A stretch of DNA of 64,000 nt from Dolomedes plantarius. Its lineage: Eukaryota; Arthropoda; Arachnida; Araneae; Dolomedidae. The translations under genes were made by a program, and so were the position numbers. The notes beneath the pieces were generated by a model, which did no database searches, was not told where the DNA came from, and saw only the letters and a list, made by a program, of their open reading frames with translations. Location: NCBI GenBank assembly GCA_907164885.2, contig OU015500.1:49755533-49819532 (forward strand), written 5' to 3'. Each line of letters starts with the position of its first letter. Within the stretch, counting starts at the first letter, position 1. Positions 1-12,191 of this stretch are shown here, piece after piece.

Positions 1-264
1 ATAGATTTTAGTTCATAAAGCATTTTATTCTTTTTATTTCCTATAAAAATGCTTGCATAAAAATAAAAGTACAAAATGTAATAATAAACAGAAATTCAAA
101 AAATAAACAAATAAACAAAAAACAAAAGAAATCATATGCACATACAGGTATGAATACATATAATAAAAAAACATAAAATAAACTGTTTATAAACTGTTTT
201 AATGTAATGACGAACATTAACATGAAGAATCACTAAGCTATAATATGCTGCCATCATTACTTTC

Positions 265-385
265 ACTGCTGTGGCCGTATAACGAAGCATTGTAGGTCGT
301 AAATCGAAAAAGTGCCATAATTAAAAAAGGCCGTTATAGCGAAATGCCATATAAAGAGAGGCCGTATAGCGAGGTATAGGTGCAT
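265..385. mobile_element. Possible pogo/Tigger-like MITE fragment
   Basis: The stretch repeats the theme 'GGCCGTTATAGCGA' three times (near 273, 333 and 360) and ends with 'CCGTATAGCGAGGTATAGG'. That theme resembles the termini of pogo/Tigger-type elements, but no matching left terminus and no TA pair could be placed. It is probably a truncated relic. Confidence 0.3.
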
Positions 386-612
386 TTTATCATTGATATT
401 TTGATTTATACATATCATTAAATAGAAATAAAAGCATGAAAAATTATAAACATTGCTCATAAAAATATATGTGAAATCGCCTTCTGATGATATTGTGGTG
501 AAACACATGCAACTAGTTTTTATAACTTTTAATAGATCAAAAATTGACATTGAATAGCCAAAATATTCACTGTCAAATTTTAACAATTTAGCTGTTTAGT
601 TTAAAAAAATAT

Positions 613-658
613 TTGATGTAATATTTCATACTGCTCTGCCTATAAAATATTACATCAA
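613..658. repeat. Perfect 14-bp inverted repeat (hairpin)
   Basis: TTGATGTAATATTT at 613-626 is matched exactly by its reverse complement at 645-658, with an 18-base loop. No known element ends were found around it. Confidence 0.6.
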
Positions 659-664
659 GCACTT

Positions 665-1747
665 TATGGAGCAATATTTTCGGAGTGCACGTTTGTATCT
701 CATTTCATTTATATTTTTCAACTAATTACATAATTAAATTTTTATGACTACTGAAAACTGTTTGTAAATAAATGTTTAAAAAAAGAAGAAATTTTAATAT
801 TTTAAGGGCATCGGATCAAAATTTGAGTAAAGAGATTTTAAGAGGGATCTTTAAGATTGGAGATTTTCTTTAATTTATACTTTTCACGTCATTTCTAACA
901 GCATTACCATTGTCTGACAGTTTTTACAAGTTATGATTTAAATGGTAATATAAAACATAGAATGTAGCTAAAATCCAGTTTCACTCCTAATTTTAAGCTC
1001 TATTACTAAGCCTAATTTATATCAGTAATACAGCATAAAATACCTTACCTAGCAAAGAGTACATTTAAATTTCTATTATTTGTAATTATATTTTCTAGGT
1101 CTACGTTATAAAACATGTAATTTACACCAAGTAGTGTTCACATTTTATGTTTATATATGTGTTTATCAGCCATATACATATCATGTATCTGCACACTTCA
1201 TTTTTTTTATACCTTACGGAATGAATGATCATTTGATTTGTAAATTTCTATAAGTTTATATAAATTATTGTAAAGAGTATAATTTATAGAATCTACCATC
1301 TCAAAATAAATAACTGAATAGATGATTACAAAACGACATAAACTTGGCTTAAATTATTTGCTACAGTAAACCATATTAATTAATTTAAAAAGTGCCATTG
1401 AGTTAGTTCTCTTTCGCTCTATGTATGTACCCACTATGATATGAAAGATGAATTGGATGGGAATCTCATTCCTACACAGTAGTTAACTCCGATAAAATTT
1501 TTCCCAGTTGCTGTCAATTTGGTGGTGCTGCCATCTGTAGGTGATCTTTGTAAATTCGTTGTCCCACAACTGTTCATATATTTCACACACCTTGAAAAAT
1601 TATTTTTTGGTAAAACTATTTCAACAAAACTTTAAATACTTATAAACAAAAAACAAAAAATAAATAAATGAAAAATAAAGATTACAACATTTACGTGTAC
1701 CATTCTGTCATTGATATGAACTGATACTTTTAACGATATCTGTTTTA

Positions 1748-1778
<31 letters not shown>

Positions 1779-3320
1779 CATTTATTTTAACGTAAGTATC
1801 ACCAACTAAATACTTAGTTTTGAAAGAACTGAATTCATATAATTTAAGAAAGCCATTTGCAGTAATTCACTGATTAGAGGTTCACGAATATCCAAGAAAT
1901 ATCATTCAATTACTGCTATTCGTTCCTAACATTTATTTACATATTAGAATCCTACATTAATTTCGCATTTAAATATTTTAGAAAAATGATAGTTCAATAT
2001 AATCAACAGTTTTATTGACATCTAAAAATTAAAATATTAGGCTTTTTATAATAGCCATTTATAGTTCTTCATTCATTTATAGCGTGTTTAAGAAAGTACA
2101 GTCATTTCAGTCTTATTTTAAAATTTTCTGATTCCAAATGTACTTTGAAAAATTTACGCATAGTAGACGAATGATAAGGAAAATGTTTTATGAGAATTAA
2201 AACAATTTTAATATCTTCTAAAGAAAATTTTGAAAGAAAATTGTCTAAAGAAAATTATTATACTTATATTATGAAAGAGCTATCCATTAAATTCATGAGA
2301 CAGCTATATTTTTAAAAATTTTGAATTGAAACTAAGTTTGTGTTAATCAAGGAATAATTCTCATAAATAATTTTATAAACGTCAAGTGGTTTAAATATGC
2401 CACATGTTTAGCCTTTATTTTCATTTATATTAAAGATTTGATGTTGATCTAAATATATATTTGTGTTTGTATAATTTGTGAATTATGACGTCTGATATTC
2501 ATGGCAATAGAAAGCTTTAAAAAATATATCTTAAACCGCATTTATCTTATTATGAGGAGAGAAATTCTAGTTCTTTCAGAAGGTTAGAGATTGAATAATT
2601 TTTTTTGAAATTTCAGAGAGAACGATATTAACTTAGATTTCTTTCAACAGATGGCGCAACTATCAGAGTTTTGAATGGTTATATTTTTTCAATTGCTTTC
2701 GTGAATAAACGCATATATTCGCTTAATACTCTCGCTTATAAACATCGTAGATTGCTTCTTAAATATGTTATTAAAATATGAAAGATTTTTTCGATAAACT
2801 TTTATATTTATTCTCTGTTTGGTTATTAACTGACATAATCCGTCAACCACCCAGTAACCACTCAACAAGGAATGGGGAGAGTCAAAGATCAGGCGAGAAA
2901 AAAACAATTCCAATGTTAATTTTCATTATCCCCAACAGAATCGCAAGTGTTTCCTCCGAGGCGCTGAAACGTGTAGAAAGTTATATTAGTGACGCAACTA
3001 GAAAGACTTGATTTAAATTCCTTTACAAAGGATAGAGAACAAATTAAACTATTTTTCTAAGAAAACTTTCAAGCCAGACACACACAAAAAGAAAAAAGAA
3101 AAAAACGCAGCTTGAAACCTCCTGTTAACTGTGTTGCATTCTATGACTCAGAGCTCAACCACAATGAGTGTGCGTGTAGGGAGATGTTGAAGTTTGAATC
3201 ATTCACGAAAGATCTAAAACAATCGAAAGTGACATTCAGTAATAAATAGTTGTTTTTTGTTTTTGTTTTGCCAATGAATGTCCATTAAGACATTCGGATT
3301 TTTATCCACAAGAATCGTTG
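665..3320. other. Gene-free AT-rich stretch
   Basis: Only a (TTA)n microsatellite (1751-1779) stands out. Short open frames such as those near 2700-3010 carry no motif I recognise and overlap one another on both strands. Confidence 0.6.
1751..1779. repeat. (TTA)n microsatellite
   Basis: About nine uninterrupted trinucleotide units. Confidence 0.9.
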
Positions 3321-3469
3321 GTTTCTTTCAGCGGAGGCACCGTGTAGGTGAACCAACACCACCCCTTTGTGCCAACTCAATTTTGACCGAGCCCCCTTCC
3401 TCCCCCCCCCCCCCCAAGAGGCGACAGCTGAGGAGATAATGCCTTCTCCCACCCTCTCTGACTTCTTTG

Positions 3470-3535
3470 AAGGACTTTCCGGTATACGGATTTAATGAGA
3501 CCATAACCGGCGTAGACACGAAGTTATTTAATAAC
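3470..3535 (-). mobile_element. Possible SINE tail fragment
   Basis: On the minus strand this contains 'CGTGTCTACGCCGGTTATGG' and, further on, 'ACCGGAAAGTCC'. The same two blocks occur in the same order in the tRNA-like repeat at 9290-9450, so the two are probably copies of one dispersed short element. No tRNA-like head is visible here. Confidence 0.35.
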
Positions 3536-3937
3536 GTCATCGAGATTTGAACTGAGCAACCCCAATTTCAAGCCCAACTACAGTATTAAATTTAATTAAT
3601 ACTCTTACATTAGGCCGGCGTTATTCATTGCGTGGCCCAGTTGCAGAATCTACGGCGGGGCCCTTCAAAATATTGATATACATAACATGATAAAAATTTA
3701 ATACGGAGCATACAAGACAAATGTCCTAGAGTTCAGCACTCGGACTTTTGGCTCTCACCTGATAACGAGCCACATGCTGCTCTTGAAATTAAGTTCTATT
3801 TGTAAATCGATGTAAATAATAAACCTAAATTTTTAGCTCTCCTGGATCTTTATTGAACTTTGAACTGTCTAAATTGAAATTTCCTCGACCATTCCGCCAA
3901 TTTTTGGATTACGTTTTGATTTCGATCGGCTTCAATA

Positions 3938-3948
<11 letters not shown>

Positions 3949-4012
<64 letters not shown>
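3949..4012. repeat. Compound (AT)n-(GT)n microsatellite
   Basis: About 15 AT units run directly into about 17 GT units. Apparent open frames over it, such as runs of His-Thr or Tyr-Ile, are only the translated repeat. Confidence 0.95.
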
Positions 4013-4015
<3 letters not shown>

Positions 4016-4219
4016 ACGTAAGCATGCATGCCACTCTCATAGAGTGCGCCCTCGTAAACTCCGGTGAGCGCCACCTAGCGGGCGCCGCAAAGAAGAGGTG
4101 AGACGAAGCTATGGTTTCGACCCGCACGTGCGTGTCGCATTGCTTGTTTTTCCCCTTTTTGACGTTAATTCCTCCTGTAAATAGTGTTCCTCTTTAAATA
4201 AATGTTACTTATGTTAACA
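4010..4219 (+). mobile_element. Possible short solo LTR
   Basis: A GC-richer block begins TGTGGGACGTAAG beside the (GT)n tract and ends TTATGTTAACA, so it has TG...CA ends. An AATAAA signal lies 17-22 bases before the end. It contains a 'GCGCCACCTAGCGGGCGC' motif of the sort seen in small retroelement LTRs. The left edge is blurred by the microsatellite, no target duplication can be shown, and no second LTR or internal domain is present. Confidence 0.35.
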
Positions 4220-4874
4220 TCGTTTGTGCTTATTCCCCCAACCCCAACCCCACATATGTGTGTGTGTGAGTAAGTAAGTCAGTAAGTAAGTAAATAAGAA
4301 CATTATTATTTTAAATATAAGAAACAGAGTTGACGTAAACATCGACATTGAGATAATAATGTTTCCTTTTTGTAAAGAAGAAGAAAAAAACTTACATTTT
4401 TGTGCAGGAGATAAGTTGAGAAGATGAGCAAAATCAGTTCTTACATGCGTCAAATATAACTAATTATGAATACTATTGAATAATGCTACAACTAACTTTA
4501 TGCATATAACATTTTTTTTTTTTCTTTTCTGAAAACAACTACCAAACCAAGGTCTATTGAACCTTTACTTTCTGCTTTCCTGACAAGCGTGACCTAACAA
4601 TTTCTAAACCAACCCATGATCTTCTCTAATAAGCCCATTAACCTAACTTGATTCGTTAAAAGTATGATTTACCTTGACCTAGATCTAAGTGTTTCGATTG
4701 CAATAATGGTGTTACGGGTGTTTATTTCTCGGTTACCATAACACAAACATTACACGTAGAAAGTAAATTTTGAACAGAAAAACAAAAACATTTTAGATTT
4801 TACCACGAGTTAAGAAAAAGACGTTTCATTATTAATTGTTATATGGCATACTAGATACTGCCTCATATATCTAA
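4220..4874. other. Gene-free stretch
   Basis: No gene or recognisable element. It has a short GTAAGTAA-type simple tract near 4268-4295 and a T-run near 4511. Confidence 0.55.
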
Positions 4875-5002
4875 CTAGCTGAATACCCGTACTTCGCTAC
4901 GGAGTACATTCAAATTAAATACAACGGTCAATGTATGCAATTAATACCAAACTATATATATTTATTTATAATAAATACAACGATCAATGTATGCAATTAA
5001 TG

Positions 5003-5058
<56 letters not shown>

Positions 5059-5690
5059 AAAAAAATCGTAAGGGATATTTTTATAGACAAAATAATGTAG
5101 AAGAAAATATTCAAATTAAATTTAATAGAACATACTAAAGATTATAGTACAGTTAATATAGTACAGTTTGAGGAACATATCTTTTACTGTATTTTAAAAT
5201 TTTTTTGAATAATGTCCAATCGTCTGCCGCATTAGCAAGAAATAAAGAATATTTTTGTCTATTTCGTTGTTATGCACGTGACGCAAAATTAGTTTAAAGT
5301 ATCACAAAAAGAAAAGAAAGCACGTGATCACCATTTAATAAATTAAATTTTAAAAATTAATCTTTAAAAATTCACCAAAAATCAGAAAATAGAGGTAAAG
5401 ATTCGAAAAAGATTTCATTTTAAAGGTATTTTTATGATCTTTCTCTTGATATAAATTTTATAACTCTCAGATTATTATTTTAAATGAAAACTTAAAAGAA
5501 TTTTACAAAAACGGCTTTAAAATTTAATTTTTTTTAAAAAATCTAAGAAGAATTTTTCAAAAATCTTTCTTAGTGCACCTCTAAACTATAAGAAGAATCA
5601 CCACGCAAAATTTCAGCCCTTAGGTCTAGTGGTTTGGTGTGTGCGTTATCTGTCAGTCATTCAGTTACGGAACTGTTTTATATATATAGA
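4875..5690 (-). mobile_element. Non-autonomous Helitron, copy 1
   Basis: Read on the minus strand it begins TCTATATATATAAAACAG and ends TACGGGTATTCAGCTAG, with host A before and T after, the usual A^T Helitron target. A hairpin CCGTA-GCGAAG-TACGG lies just inside the 3' end. It carries a (AT)n expansion and no coding frame. The copies at 6268-7026, 19103-19838 and 28814-29564 share the same blocks, including a CACGTGATCA-type motif. Confidence 0.8.
5005..5054. repeat. (AT)n microsatellite inside Helitron copy 1
   Basis: About 25 AT units; absent from the sister Helitron copies at the same place, so it is a private expansion. Confidence 0.9.
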
Positions 5691-6267
5691 TTACTGCTAA
5701 ATAACTTTTTTATAACTAACTAGATATTACAAAATTGAATAAACAGAAAGTAATTCAGTTTAATGATCATCTCTAACACTCTCTAACTTATGTCGCATTT
5801 TATGCACAATACTCGCGCATGTATTTTAGATGAATTATTGTGTATGTGTGCTATGTTGAAATAGCACAGTAATCATTGTAAAATTTGCACAGTAATCATC
5901 AGTAAAATTTGCCGATAAACTTTCATATAATAACCCAGACTTTAGAAGCTGCATTTGGCAAAATGCCTATCGTCGTAAGAGCAAGACAAGAGTAACATCC
6001 AAGCTATCACCGGTTCTTGACTTATGTTTAACATTTTATCAACAAAGTAAAGAGGATTACTATAATAAATCAATTTATCAGATAAGTTTATTTATGTACT
6101 TAGTAACAAAAGAGCTTAGAGTCTTCGATGTAAGACGAGAGAGAAGCGTCTGTGCATGTTCAGTCTTCTAAAATCAAGATCTATATAGAAAAAATAAGGT
6201 GAACGTAAGTTGTAATTCAATATTCACATCTATAAAACAATTTAATATTTTGTTTTTTTATTCGTGA
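5691..6267. other. Spacer between two Helitron copies
   Basis: No gene or repeat recognised. Both neighbouring Helitrons lie in the same orientation. Confidence 0.55.
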
Positions 6268-7026
6268 CTAACTGAATACCCGTGCTTCGCTACGGAGTAC
6301 ATTCAAATTAAATGCAACAGTGAAAGTATTCAATTAATGCCAAAAAAACAAAAAATAGATTTATAAAAAAATCGCAACGGATATTTTTATAGACAAAATG
6401 ATGTAGAAGAAAATGCTTAAATTAAATACAACGGTCAATGTATGCGATTAATTTGTATGTTTAATATCCGTAAAACATACTAGTTTGAATTAAATTCTTA
6501 AAAAACTTCCATCTCAATTAGTCTAGTGGTTAAATTTTATCTTTTACCGTATTTCAATATTTTGTTTGTCAATTTCTTACGCTGTTATGCACGTGACGCA
6601 AAATGAATTTAAAGTATCACGAAAAAAAAAAGAAAGAAAGAAACCACGTGATCAGCATTTAATAAATTAAATTCTAAAAATTAATCTTTAAAAATTCACT
6701 AAAAATCCCAAAATTGAAGTAAAGATTCAAAAAAGATTTCATTTTAAAGGAATTTTTATGATCTTTCTCGTGATATAAATTTTATAAGCCTTAGATTATT
6801 ATTTTCCATGCAAACTTTTAAAAAGTTACAAAAACAGCTTAAAAATTTAATTTAAAAAAATCTAAGAAGAATTTTTTAAAAATCTGTCTTAGTGCACCCC
6901 TATACTATAAGAAGAATCGCCATTCAAAGTGTCAGCCCTTTAGGTCCAGCGGTTTAGTCTGTGCGTTGTATGTCAGTCAGTCAGTCAGTCAGTGAGTCTG
7001 TTACGGAACTGTTTTATATATATAGA
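6268..7026 (-). mobile_element. Non-autonomous Helitron, copy 2
   Basis: This is a second copy of the family at 4875-5690, same strand. The minus-strand 5' end is TCTATATATATAAAACAGTT. The 3' end reads GGGTATTCAGTTAG, a one-base variant of the usual CTAG end. Host A precedes and T follows. The 3' hairpin is intact as CCGTAGCGAAGCACGGG. A short TCAG/GTCA expansion occurs near 6971-6995. Non-coding. Confidence 0.8.
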
Positions 7027-8165
7027 TAAGCCTTTCAATGCCGTTTCTCATTTTAATATTCTGTGACCCATGAGCGAAAAAGAATTTTTTGAACTGAGAA
7101 ATTTTTGATTGATCCATGAGCAATTAAAAAAAAACTTTAAATAAAACAGAAATATAAAAATAAATATATAATTTTCGTAAAATGGCAAGTAAAAAAAAAA
7201 AGGAAGAAAAGGAAGCATTTGGAAATCAGTCTATAAATTAAGAGCCGTTTAATTTTAACCTCTTCGGTCCATCAAGACGGCAATTTTTTGTACTTTAATA
7301 AATATTGTAATATTATTTTATTTTTTTTTAAAGATGAAGAACTAGTATACAGATCTGTAAATCCGAAGACATATTTGAGATCGTTTAACTTAAAACTCGT
7401 CCATCGGCTTGATTTAAATTTTGTTTAACCTGTGAGAAAATAAATGTTATCTAGTTTCCACAAAACGCGTCTCTAAAATCAAAACAGGAATTAAAATTTG
7501 ATTTTAAATTCGTCTGTCAGCAGGACTTAAAACTATTATCTTTGAATAAAAATTAAACCGTTTTTGGATACCATAAAAGGATAAAAAAGTACGATAATAT
7601 TTATACGTAAATCATCACGGAAAGGAATAAAAAAAATTTACCCACATCTCTTTATTACCATGTTTTTATTAACTCGCTTTCTTGTTTGTTTGTATGTTTG
7701 TGTGTTTGCGTGTTTGTCCAGTACAAATCTTGCAATCGATTTTTAACTAACTTCCCGACTAGCTAGACATTTGAAACTTTTAGAATAGCTCAGAACACGA
7801 TGACAATGCATTCTTTTAATACTTTTAGCGGAAAACATCCGCAAGGTGGCGCTTCGATCGAATTCAATGCTTGCACTTTTGCGTAACGGCGTTTGACGAT
7901 TTTGAAAACAGAATACATGTGAATTTAGTTTGTTTACAAAGATATTGTGCGAAAAATTTAAAAAATTATAAAAATTAAAGTTTAAAAATCTGTGGATAGT
8001 GGAAACGACTAAAAAGTGATTAAAATTAAATAAAAGAAAGTGAAAAAGAATAATTAAGTGAAGGTTTGTGCAATTAAGAGAGAATTGTCAAGTTTATATG
8101 ATTCAACAGAAAATTTAAAAACGTGGTATATAAAAAATTCTTTTTATCTTGCAATTATCGGTATT
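7027..8165. other. Gene-free stretch with blurred internal repetition
   Basis: No gene. The phrase 'TTTTAAA-(C)TCGTC-TGTC' recurs near 7260, 7387 and 7500 and continues after the piggyBac relic (see 9480-10960). A GTTTGTTTGTATG-type simple tract is at 7684-7720. Confidence 0.5.
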
Positions 8166-8169
8166 TTAA

Positions 8170-8752
8170 CCCTTCAGCGGGCGTGCCAATTTTAGGAACA
8201 CTAGCAGGCGCGCGTGGCACAAAGAGCAACATTTCTTTCAACCTTGATCATCCCGTTTGTAATAAACTTTTTTTTTCAAATTGAAAATAATAATTCTGCT
8301 TTTTATGACAAGATATAAAATGTTGATAATATTGAGATATATTTATAATTAAAGGCCAAAGAATGCAGATACAGTCGCCTTATTTCAAAACCGTCCGGTT
8401 TATTGGATCTAAGGACAACTTGCGAAGTGATTCCTATTATGACCAAATAGCTAAAAAACAATGAGACTGTCCATCTTCGGGGTATGCGGGATACAATGAA
8501 ATAGCTGCGCATTTGGTCGACTACATCAACCCCTGCTTTTGTCGTATTGTAATCCAGTATAGTCGCTGGTTTACCACGGTTAAATCACGGCTAACAATGA
8601 ATGGAAAGGAATACAAGGGTCAGAAAATCAGACCTGCATTAGAAAGGGTGTAGCTATAAATAGAAACTGCTTAGAACATTCAAACCTTACATATAAAATA
8701 AAACCATTCAAAATTACATTGCAGATGGTACACGGGCGCGCCCGCTTAAGAG
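8170..8752 (-). mobile_element. piggyBac-like element, deleted
   Basis: TTAA direct repeats flank it (8166-8169 and 8753-8756), the hallmark target of piggyBac elements. The inner ends are CCCTTCAGCGGGCGTGCC on the left and, complemented, CTCTTAAGCGGGCGCGCC on the right, an imperfect terminal inverted repeat. It is 583 bp long, so most of the coding part has been lost, but a transposase C-terminal relic remains at 8303-8548. Confidence 0.8.
8303..8548 (-). pseudogene. piggyBac transposase C-terminal relic
   Basis: The minus-strand frame reads TTKAGVDVVDQM and, about ten residues on, RIPRRWTVSLFF. This is the conserved piggyBac transposase block containing the third catalytic Asp (the final D of GVDxxD) and the Trp of the RRW motif. 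The frame then runs through a hydrophobic segment to a stop at 8303. Upstream domains with the first two catalytic Asp residues are missing, so it cannot be functional. The identification rests on the motif order and on the TTAA-flanked termini around it. Confidence 0.75.
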
Positions 8753-8756
8753 TTAA

Positions 8757-9289
8757 ATAATTTCACTTGCATGAATAATTTCATAAAAGTTTAAGGGGAT
8801 AAAAAAAGGTGACTATTGGTCAAATTAAAACTTGATTTTAAACTATTCTGTGTATTGAAAAAATCTAATCCGTCAGTCTAAATGAAATCAAATATTGCTT
8901 AACTTTTTAAAAAGCAATAATGAAAACTCCACCATACTGATTTACACTTACCAATTTTTATTCCCTTAAATACCAAAAACTTGGCCTCAGGTTTTCTGCT
9001 ATCGGAAAAAAAGATCTTAAATGTTATACCTAACGACTTCATATCTTCACTAATAAGTATCGTATTTTCCACCGCCTGAGAAAAACCACCGAAAATTGCC
9101 TGACCCCCTCAAAAATCCTTGATTTTTTTCGAGCAAAACTCTGCCCATCCAATCTGCCTCTCTCTCTATCCCTTTATCAATTTTTTCGTCGCTTGAAATA
9201 AACTTACGCACCGGTTATCAAAACTGATACATTCTGCCTGTCTTGATGCTGTACATACATAGCATCCAATGCACCAGACTTGCCCCAAC
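8757..9289. other. Gene-free stretch
   Basis: Nothing recognised apart from one further instance of the blurred repeat phrase near 8832. Confidence 0.5.
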
Positions 9290-9450
9290 ATGTCAACTGG
9301 AAGACTTGTAACATCCTTCCACCCCTACAGTCCTCACGGAGGGACTTTCCGGTCCATACCCTGCGTAGACACGAGAGCATTAAGAGGCGCTTGTCGGAAC
9401 TCCCTTAGTACCGAATCCCGAAGCACTAACTGCTAGGATGCTCCGGCCCC
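9290..9450 (-). mobile_element. Possible tRNA-derived SINE
   Basis: On the minus strand the head reads GGGGCCGGAGCATCCTAGCA followed by GTTAGTGCTTCGGGATTCGG, resembling tRNA-type A and B boxes, though spaced more closely than normal. The body has 'CGTGTCTACGCAGGGTATGG' and 'ACCGGAAAGTCC', shared with 3470-3535. Confidence 0.4.
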
Positions 9451-9479
9451 GTCTGATGTTGTACATTTACATTACCAAG

Positions 9480-10960
9480 CCGTACAATTATCATCATCAT
9501 TACATGTGAATTTCGCGTAGAAATAGAAAAATTTTCTCTTGAAATCAAACGAGGTAATAAAAATCGTTTAAATGTTTATCTCTGTCGCCGAAACGCTTAA
9601 ATGAATTTTACCTGACTTGTGTAAAATTATGTGCCATTAACTCTTTGGAAAAAGGTAGAAAATAGTAAAAAAGGGAATGTAGAATCGGGAGATAAAATTA
9701 TCAAATTTTAAATTCGACTCTCTGTCGGGATTGCTAAAAAGTATTGGTGTCCAAATTAAACATTATTTCATTTTCATCAAAGTTTTAAAAATAGGCAAGC
9801 GTTTCTGCGTAAATCATTAAAAAGTGGAGTAAAAGTTATTAATTGTTTAATTTAAAACTCTGTGAACTAGAAGATTAATGAAACTGCTTTTAATTTTTAA
9901 CTATTCCGTCTATCATAACGCTTCTATATTATTAGCTTTGTAGTAAAGTTGAATACCATTTTAATTAAGTAAAAGGGGAAAGAAATAAGGTAAAGTGCTT
10001 GTGAATCAGGAGAATTCCAAACTGTTTTAACTTTTTGCTTTAAAGAATTAGTTTAGTAAATTAATTTAAAATTCTTTGTCTTTAAGTGCAACTTAATTTT
10101 TAATTTTTTTTTATTTCGCGAATATTCAAAATATTTTATATTTATAGAAGGTTAGAAAATATGACATAGCGTCATTAATACCAGGAAGTATTAAAAAATT
10201 GTTTAACTTTAAACTTAGTTTAAAATTAAACAATTCCTTTTTTTTATTTCAAAGACCTCTTTAAACACAGCTTCTTATAACTTCCATGAAAATTAATCAA
10301 TGTTTAGAAATTTTATAGATGGTTAGGAAACATAAAAAAGCGCCAATATAACCAGATTGAACGTTTAAAATCGTTAAATATTAAAGTATTTTATCTGCTG
10401 GAATGACAAATTTGAATCCTTTGGAAACTAAACATTACTAACGAAATGTTGTTGATTCCAACGTGGCAGGTACTTTGTCTTTACGCAGGTACTTGTACTT
10501 TATGACAGTAGTCCATCCCCACTGCGAATTTGTTGGCTTTTTTTTATTATGGGAGCAGCATATGCGTAGGTGAGCTAACATAGGTCCTTAATCTCAACCT
10601 TCTTCTCGGACAAGCGGGAATCGAACCCACAGGTGCCTGGAGGTGCAACAATCCGAGAGAACCCGTGGGCCAAACCACTGCCCCAACCGGCCGGCCGGCC
10701 CTAACTAAATGTTAAGAACTGTCCTAACTAGATGTTAAGAAATAGTAAATCGCATCAGTGAAACTAGGAAAATAATTTTACAATGTTTAATTTTAAACTT
10801 TAATAGGCGTGTCTATACATCGTTCTATTTTCATAAGAAGTCAAGGAAGATGAAAGTCTCTAAAATCAGGAAACGAATAAAAGATTTTTTTAAATGAGAA
10901 AAAAATCTTTTTGTAAAATTACTTACGAATTACATTGTATTGCTTAATTTTCAACTGTTA
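9480..10960. repeat. Degenerate tandem-like repeat region
   Basis: A phrase of the form 'GTTTAATTTTAAACT-(5-10)-CTGTC/CTATC' recurs near 9705, 9846, 9889, 10060, 10203, 10787 and 10948, often followed after about 60-80 bases by 'TAGAAAATANNNTAAAAAAG'. Some neighbouring spacings are near 140 bases. This suggests an old, strongly mutated tandem repeat; the SINE at 10538-10701 interrupts it. Judged by eye only. Confidence 0.4.
10538..10701 (-). mobile_element. tRNA-derived SINE
   Basis: Minus-strand reading gives GGTTGGGGCAGTGGTTTGGC (A box) and, about 45 bases on, TGTGGGTTCGATTCCCGC (a perfect B box). The tail region then ends in an A-run (T-run 10538-10546 on the plus strand). The GGCCGGCCGGCC at its head is a short duplication. 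The tail 'TTATTATGGG-GCA-CATAT-TAGGTGA' recurs near 32150, suggesting a family. Confidence 0.75.
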
Positions 10961-11759
10961 ATTTATCTATGTATTCCAGAAATTAAAATAATTATATTAG
11001 TTAAATTTCCATTGCAAGAATCATATAAGTAATGAAAGTTTATTTTTTCTTCAATTCTGTTAAAAGTTGTATATTTTGCAACTTTATAGTTACGTATGTA
11101 CTATTTTCTATAGCGCATGTCTTATAACAAGTATTCAGTTCTTTATAGTAATTTTATTGTTATGATTACTTTTCATGTAATTACGATACAGCGATTGCTT
11201 TAATTTGTAATCACAATATTATGTTTAATTTAATTTTTACATATAAGTTGTAATGATGTAACACTTTGCCACACTTTCTAGTTTCATTTTCCCATTACTT
11301 TTAAATTAACTTGGCAAACGAATTAGGGCTATATGGCATATTAAAGGTGTGGTGTATCATTACACGCCTTGCTATATTGTTACGCCCACTTAAAAAATCA
11401 CCAAGTATGACCCTTAAAAAATCAACAAGTCACGGACCGAACGCTTACAGCATCGTTATTTAGCGACCAATTGTAGGTCTTAGGCATAAACTGTGTAAGA
11501 AACCTTTATTCTTTTCTCTCTTTTTTTTTAACAAAAGGAGGATTGAGTGTTTTTGTTTTGATTTTTTCGCTTCTTTCGGCTAAAGATTGCTATTCTTGAG
11601 TTTGAGTTTCTTTGTCGTAAAATAATCCAAGCAACTCGCAGAGAACAATCACCTCCTTTTTACAGCTTCAGCCGCTGACTGCTGAAAAATATCACGCCAG
11701 AAACGTTTAACAGCCAATAACGAACATTTAAAAGCCGCAGCAGAACCGATTTATCTCTC
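10961..11759. other. Gene-free stretch
   Basis: AT-rich sequence with nothing recognised; a locally higher GC content begins near 11650. Confidence 0.5.
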
Positions 11760-12191
11760 TTACACCCTCCGAGGCGACAGCCCAAAGAGCTTTGGCAACA
11801 AGCATTTCTGGAAACGCCAGACCCGCAGTCTTTCACATTTTTCGGAGAAATTCGCTGTCGATTTCCATGACGTCACGGACTCTCCGATGTTCGACAGCGA
11901 TAACAACAGACGCAAGACATGTTTGTCACAACTTTTCCACGCTCCATGGGCATTAAACTCTCTGGAACAAAAGAACCATCCGATGACTCCCACAACTCGA
12001 ACATCTTCGCAAATCTGCAGATCACTTTTGCCTCTAGGTTCTTTGTTGCCCGTCTGGACACTAGATGAGATTTTGGGATTAACGACGAAGGGGGGCTCTC
12101 CTAATGTATCGAGTTGCGATAAATTTAAAAAGACAATTCGGTTTTTCCCACGGATATATTGGGCAGAAGATGACAGCGATGCGTAAAACAT
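11760..12191 (-). other. Unassigned 143-codon open frame
   Basis: The block is GC-richer than its surroundings and stays open for 143 codons on the minus strand and 99 codons on the plus strand (11887-12186). The minus product has no motif, signal peptide or membrane segment that I recognise. Both strands being open suggests composition rather than coding. It contains a CRE-like TGACGTCA at 11868-11875. It may be an old element fragment or a regulatory island; I do not call it a gene. Confidence 0.2.

Noticed and set aside
3850..4127. Several overlapping open frames of His-Thr, Tyr-Ile and Cys-Val runs
   Set aside because: They are translations of the (AT)n-(GT)n microsatellite in different frames.
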